Positions 61,981-64,000 of a stretch of DNA of 64,000 nucleotides are shown in pieces. The notes beneath the pieces are model-generated. The model was not told the origin of the DNA and made no database searches. It saw only the letters and a list, made by a program, of their open reading frames with translations. A program made the position numbers and the translations under genes. Position 1 is the first letter of the stretch. The number at the start of each line of letters is the position of its first letter. Origin of the DNA: Lachnospiraceae bacterium UBA3850 (GTDB lineage Bacteria > Bacillota > Clostridia > Lachnospirales > Lachnospiraceae); the NCBI GenBank assembly GCA_002392655.1, contig DGHK01000028.1, positions 261 to 64,260 on the forward strand. Reading direction: 5' to 3'.

Positions 61981-63309
61981 TTGGCTATGAAGAAGAAGCC
62001 TGTAACAGGCATGAAGGACATACTTCCAAAGGAGATGGAGATAAGGGATTATGCAATAGGTCTTATCAAGGAAACCTACAAGACCTTCGGTTTTACATCC
62101 GTTGAAACTCCTGCGGTTGAGCATATAGAGAATCTCAGCAGTAATCAGGGTGGAGAAAATGAAAAGCTTATCTTCAAGGTTCTGAAGAGAGGAGACAAGC
62201 TTTCGTCAGCTGTTAACAAGCTGGTTGAGGCAGGAGCTTCAGACGGTGCAGATGGACCTGACCCTTCTATTCTTACTGATAGTGGACTTCGCTATGACTT
62301 GACGCTTCCACTCTCTAGATATTATGCGAATAACGCAAATGATCTTCCGAGTCCATTCAAGGCTCTTCAGATGGGTTCTGTATGGCGTGCCGACAGACCT
62401 CAGAGAGGTCGCTATCGCCAGTTCATGCAGTGTGATATAGATATACTTGGTGAAGCAAACTCAGTTGCTGAGATAGAGCTTATACTTGCAACAACAACAC
62501 TTCTCGGCAAGCTGGATTTTAAAAACTTCACGATCAGAATAAATGACAGAAGAATCCTGAAGGCAATGGCAGCCTACAGTGGTTTTGAAGAAAAGGATTA
62601 TGATACAGTATTTATCATCCTTGATAAGATGGACAAGATAGGTCTTGAAGGAGTAAAGGAAGAGCTTCTTAAGGAAGGTTACGATGCAGCTGTAGTAGAG
62701 AAGTATCTCGGACTTTATGAGAAGCTTATTGCTGCAGAGGCGGAAAAAACCGGCAAGTCCAAGGCAGAGCTGAGTGTTGAAAATATCAAGGCTGTCAGCG
62801 AGGAGTTAGGAGACTTCCTTGATACTGAGGTTTCAGAAAACCTGTCGGGAATCATTTCAAGTGTTGAAGGTGCGAAGGCTGCAGACTTTGGTATACAGTT
62901 TGATCCTACGCTTGTTCGTGGAATGTCCTATTATACAGGTCCTATTTTTGAGATATCAATGGATGAGTACGGCGGATCTGTCGGAGGCGGTGGACGTTAT
63001 GACGAGATGATCGGTAAGTTTACCGGTCAGGCTACACCGGCTGTCGGATTCTCTATTGGATTTGAAAGAATAATTATGCTGCTTCTGGAAAATGATTTCC
63101 AGGTCCCGGGTGAGGGCGTAAAGAAGGCATACCTTGTAGAAAAAGGAATGCCGGCTGAAAAGCTTCGTGAGATAATGCAGCAGGCCAAGGAGGAAAGAGA
63201 TAAGGGCTGCATAGTAAATATCTCAATAATGAAGAAGAATAAAAAATTCCAAAAGGAAAAAATGCAGCAAGAGGGATACTCAGAGTTTGTTGAATTTTGG
63301 AGAGAATAA
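61981..63309 (+). CDS. hisS: Histidyl-tRNA synthetase
   Basis: The 442-residue class II synthetase has motif 1 in the N-terminal GMKDILPKEM to VETPAVEHIE region, motif 2 GSVWRADRPQRGRYRQFMQCD, the histidine-binding segment LVRGMSYYTGPIFEI and motif 3 GFSIGFERI. It charges tRNA-His. The first codon is TTG at 61981, chosen because aggag lies 8-9 nt upstream; the ATG at 61987 would be 14 nt away. The C-terminal anticodon-binding domain is short. aspS follows, as in most Firmicutes. Confidence 0.95.
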   Translation: MAMKKKPVTGMKDILPKEMEIRDYAIGLIKETYKTFGFTSVETPAVEHIENLSSNQGGENEKLIFKVLKRGDKLSSAVNKLVEAGASDGADGPDPSILTDSGLRYDLTLPLSRYYANNANDLPSPFKALQMGSVWRADRPQRGRYRQFMQCDIDILGEANSVAEIELILATTTLLGKLDFKNFTIRINDRRILKAMAAYSGFEEKDYDTVFIILDKMDKIGLEGVKEELLKEGYDAAVVEKYLGLYEKLIAAEAEKTGKSKAELSVENIKAVSEELGDFLDTEVSENLSGIISSVEGAKAADFGIQFDPTLVRGMSYYTGPIFEISMDEYGGSVGGGGRYDEMIGKFTGQATPAVGFSIGFERIIMLLLENDFQVPGEGVKKAYLVEKGMPAEKLREIMQQAKEERDKGCIVNISIMKKNKKFQKEKMQQEGYSEFVEFWRE

Positions 63310-63330
63310 ATAGTAAAAGAGGGAAGAATT

Positions 63331-64000
63331 ATGGCAGAGAGTATGCAGGGTCTTAAGAGGACTCACAGATGTGCAGAGGTAGTAAATGCAGAGATTGGAA
63401 GCACAGTCACAGTTATGGGCTGGGTTCAGAAAAGTCGTAACAAGGGTGGAATCGTCTTCACTGATCTCAGAGACAGAAGCGGTATCGTGCAGATAATATT
63501 TGAAGAGGAGACAGTTGGGGCTGAGGGCTTTGAAAAGGCCGGACGTCTTCATGCTGAGTATGTTATCGCAGTAACAGGTAAGCTTCAGAAGAGAGCCGGT
63601 GGCGTGAATGAGAATCTTGCCACGGGAGAGCTTGAAATCATAGCTGATTCCATCAGAATTCTTTCAGAGGCTGAGACACCTCCGTTCCCTGTTGAAGAAA
63701 ATCTCCAGACAAAAGAGGATATACGTCTTAAATATCGTTTCCTTGATCTGAGACGTCCTGATATCCAGAAAAATATAATTCTCAGGAGTAAGGTTACAAC
63801 AACTGTTCGTGCATTTCTTGCTGAGGAAGGATTCCTGGAGATAGAAACACCTATACTTTGTAAGTCAACACCTGAGGGTGCGCGTGATTATCTGGTACCA
63901 AGCCGTGTTCATCCGGGTAACTTCTATGCGCTTCCACAGTCACCACAGCTGTTCAAGCAGCTGCTGATGTGCTCAGGCTATGACAGATATTTCCAGATAG
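63331..64000 (+). CDS. aspS: Aspartyl-tRNA synthetase, N-terminal part (cut by window end)
   Basis: The frame is open from ATG 63331 (agagggaag upstream) to the last base. The 223 visible residues show the OB-fold anticodon domain (VMGWVQKSRNKGGIVFTDLRD) and the start of the class II core (RYRFLDLRRPD, ETPILCKSTPEGARDYLVPS, ALPQSPQLFKQLLM), diagnostic for bacterial AspRS. The GAD insertion and motifs 2 and 3 lie outside the window. It follows hisS by 21 bp and is certainly cotranscribed. Confidence 0.95.
   Translation, partial: MAESMQGLKRTHRCAEVVNAEIGSTVTVMGWVQKSRNKGGIVFTDLRDRSGIVQIIFEEETVGAEGFEKAGRLHAEYVIAVTGKLQKRAGGVNENLATGELEIIADSIRILSEAETPPFPVEENLQTKEDIRLKYRFLDLRRPDIQKNIILRSKVTTTVRAFLAEEGFLEIETPILCKSTPEGARDYLVPSRVHPGNFYALPQSPQLFKQLLMCSGYDRYFQI

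Overview
This 64 kb window looks like chromosome of an anaerobic, low- to mid-GC Gram-positive bacterium of the Clostridia, most likely a butyrate-forming Lachnospiraceae (Coprococcus/Roseburia/Butyrivibrio-like). The basis is the ptb-buk butyrate pair, the tandem choline/glucan-type cell-wall-binding repeats on several secreted proteins, an SBP-permease fusion typical of that family, a FeoA/FeoB/FeoB-associated set, and the Firmicutes gene order secDF-recJ-apt-relA-MBL-hemZ-hisS-aspS. I ran no database search; the taxon is inferred. I see no insertion sequence, prophage, CRISPR array or rRNA.

Layout. 1-9.1 kb is accessory and AT-rich: the end of pckA, an HTH-Uma2 nuclease fusion, a frameshifted DUF4143 ATPase pseudogene, tRNA-Pro(AGG), an agr-type quorum-sensing locus (agrB, LytTR regulator, GHKL kinase on the minus strand; a divergent AgrD-like peptide and a secreted wall-binding protein on the plus strand), then an ECF sigma factor with a membrane partner. 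9.1-17.1 kb: a small secreted protein, two mini-ORFs, a polar amino-acid ABC transporter (SBP-permease fusion plus ATPase), two small membrane proteins, and the ptb-buk operon carrying a MraY-like transferase and aroD. 17.1-33 kb: Gfo/Idh/MocA oxidoreductase, a heterodimeric ABC exporter with one degenerate ATPase site, a DtxR/MntR-like regulator next to feoAB, an HD-GYP protein, a second wall-binding protein, a MATE pump, an aminotransferase, an IspD/TarI-like cytidylyltransferase with an SDR partner.

33-47.5 kb is the most striking block: mltG, two paralogous FHA proteins (one with a long Pro-rich tandem-repeat linker), a PP2C phosphatase, a membrane Ser/Thr kinase, a membrane-anchored protein with seven T-x-[VI]-L motifs (one strongly resembling the mycobacterial GarA phosphosite), and a 1765-residue Ig-like surface protein. 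Together they look like a phospho-threonine relay (kinase, phosphatase, FHA readers, candidate docking substrate) tied to the cell envelope. I know of no described system with exactly this composition.

47.5-64 kb is mainly housekeeping: a HAD phosphatase, an NlpC/P60 wall hydrolase, secDF, recJ, apt, relA/spoT, MBL hydrolase, hemZ, hisS and the start of aspS. Into this conserved order are placed a LURP-one-like protein (between apt and relA) and a second zinc-ribbon Ser/Thr kinase (between hemZ and hisS), so two kinases lie within 20 kb of each other.
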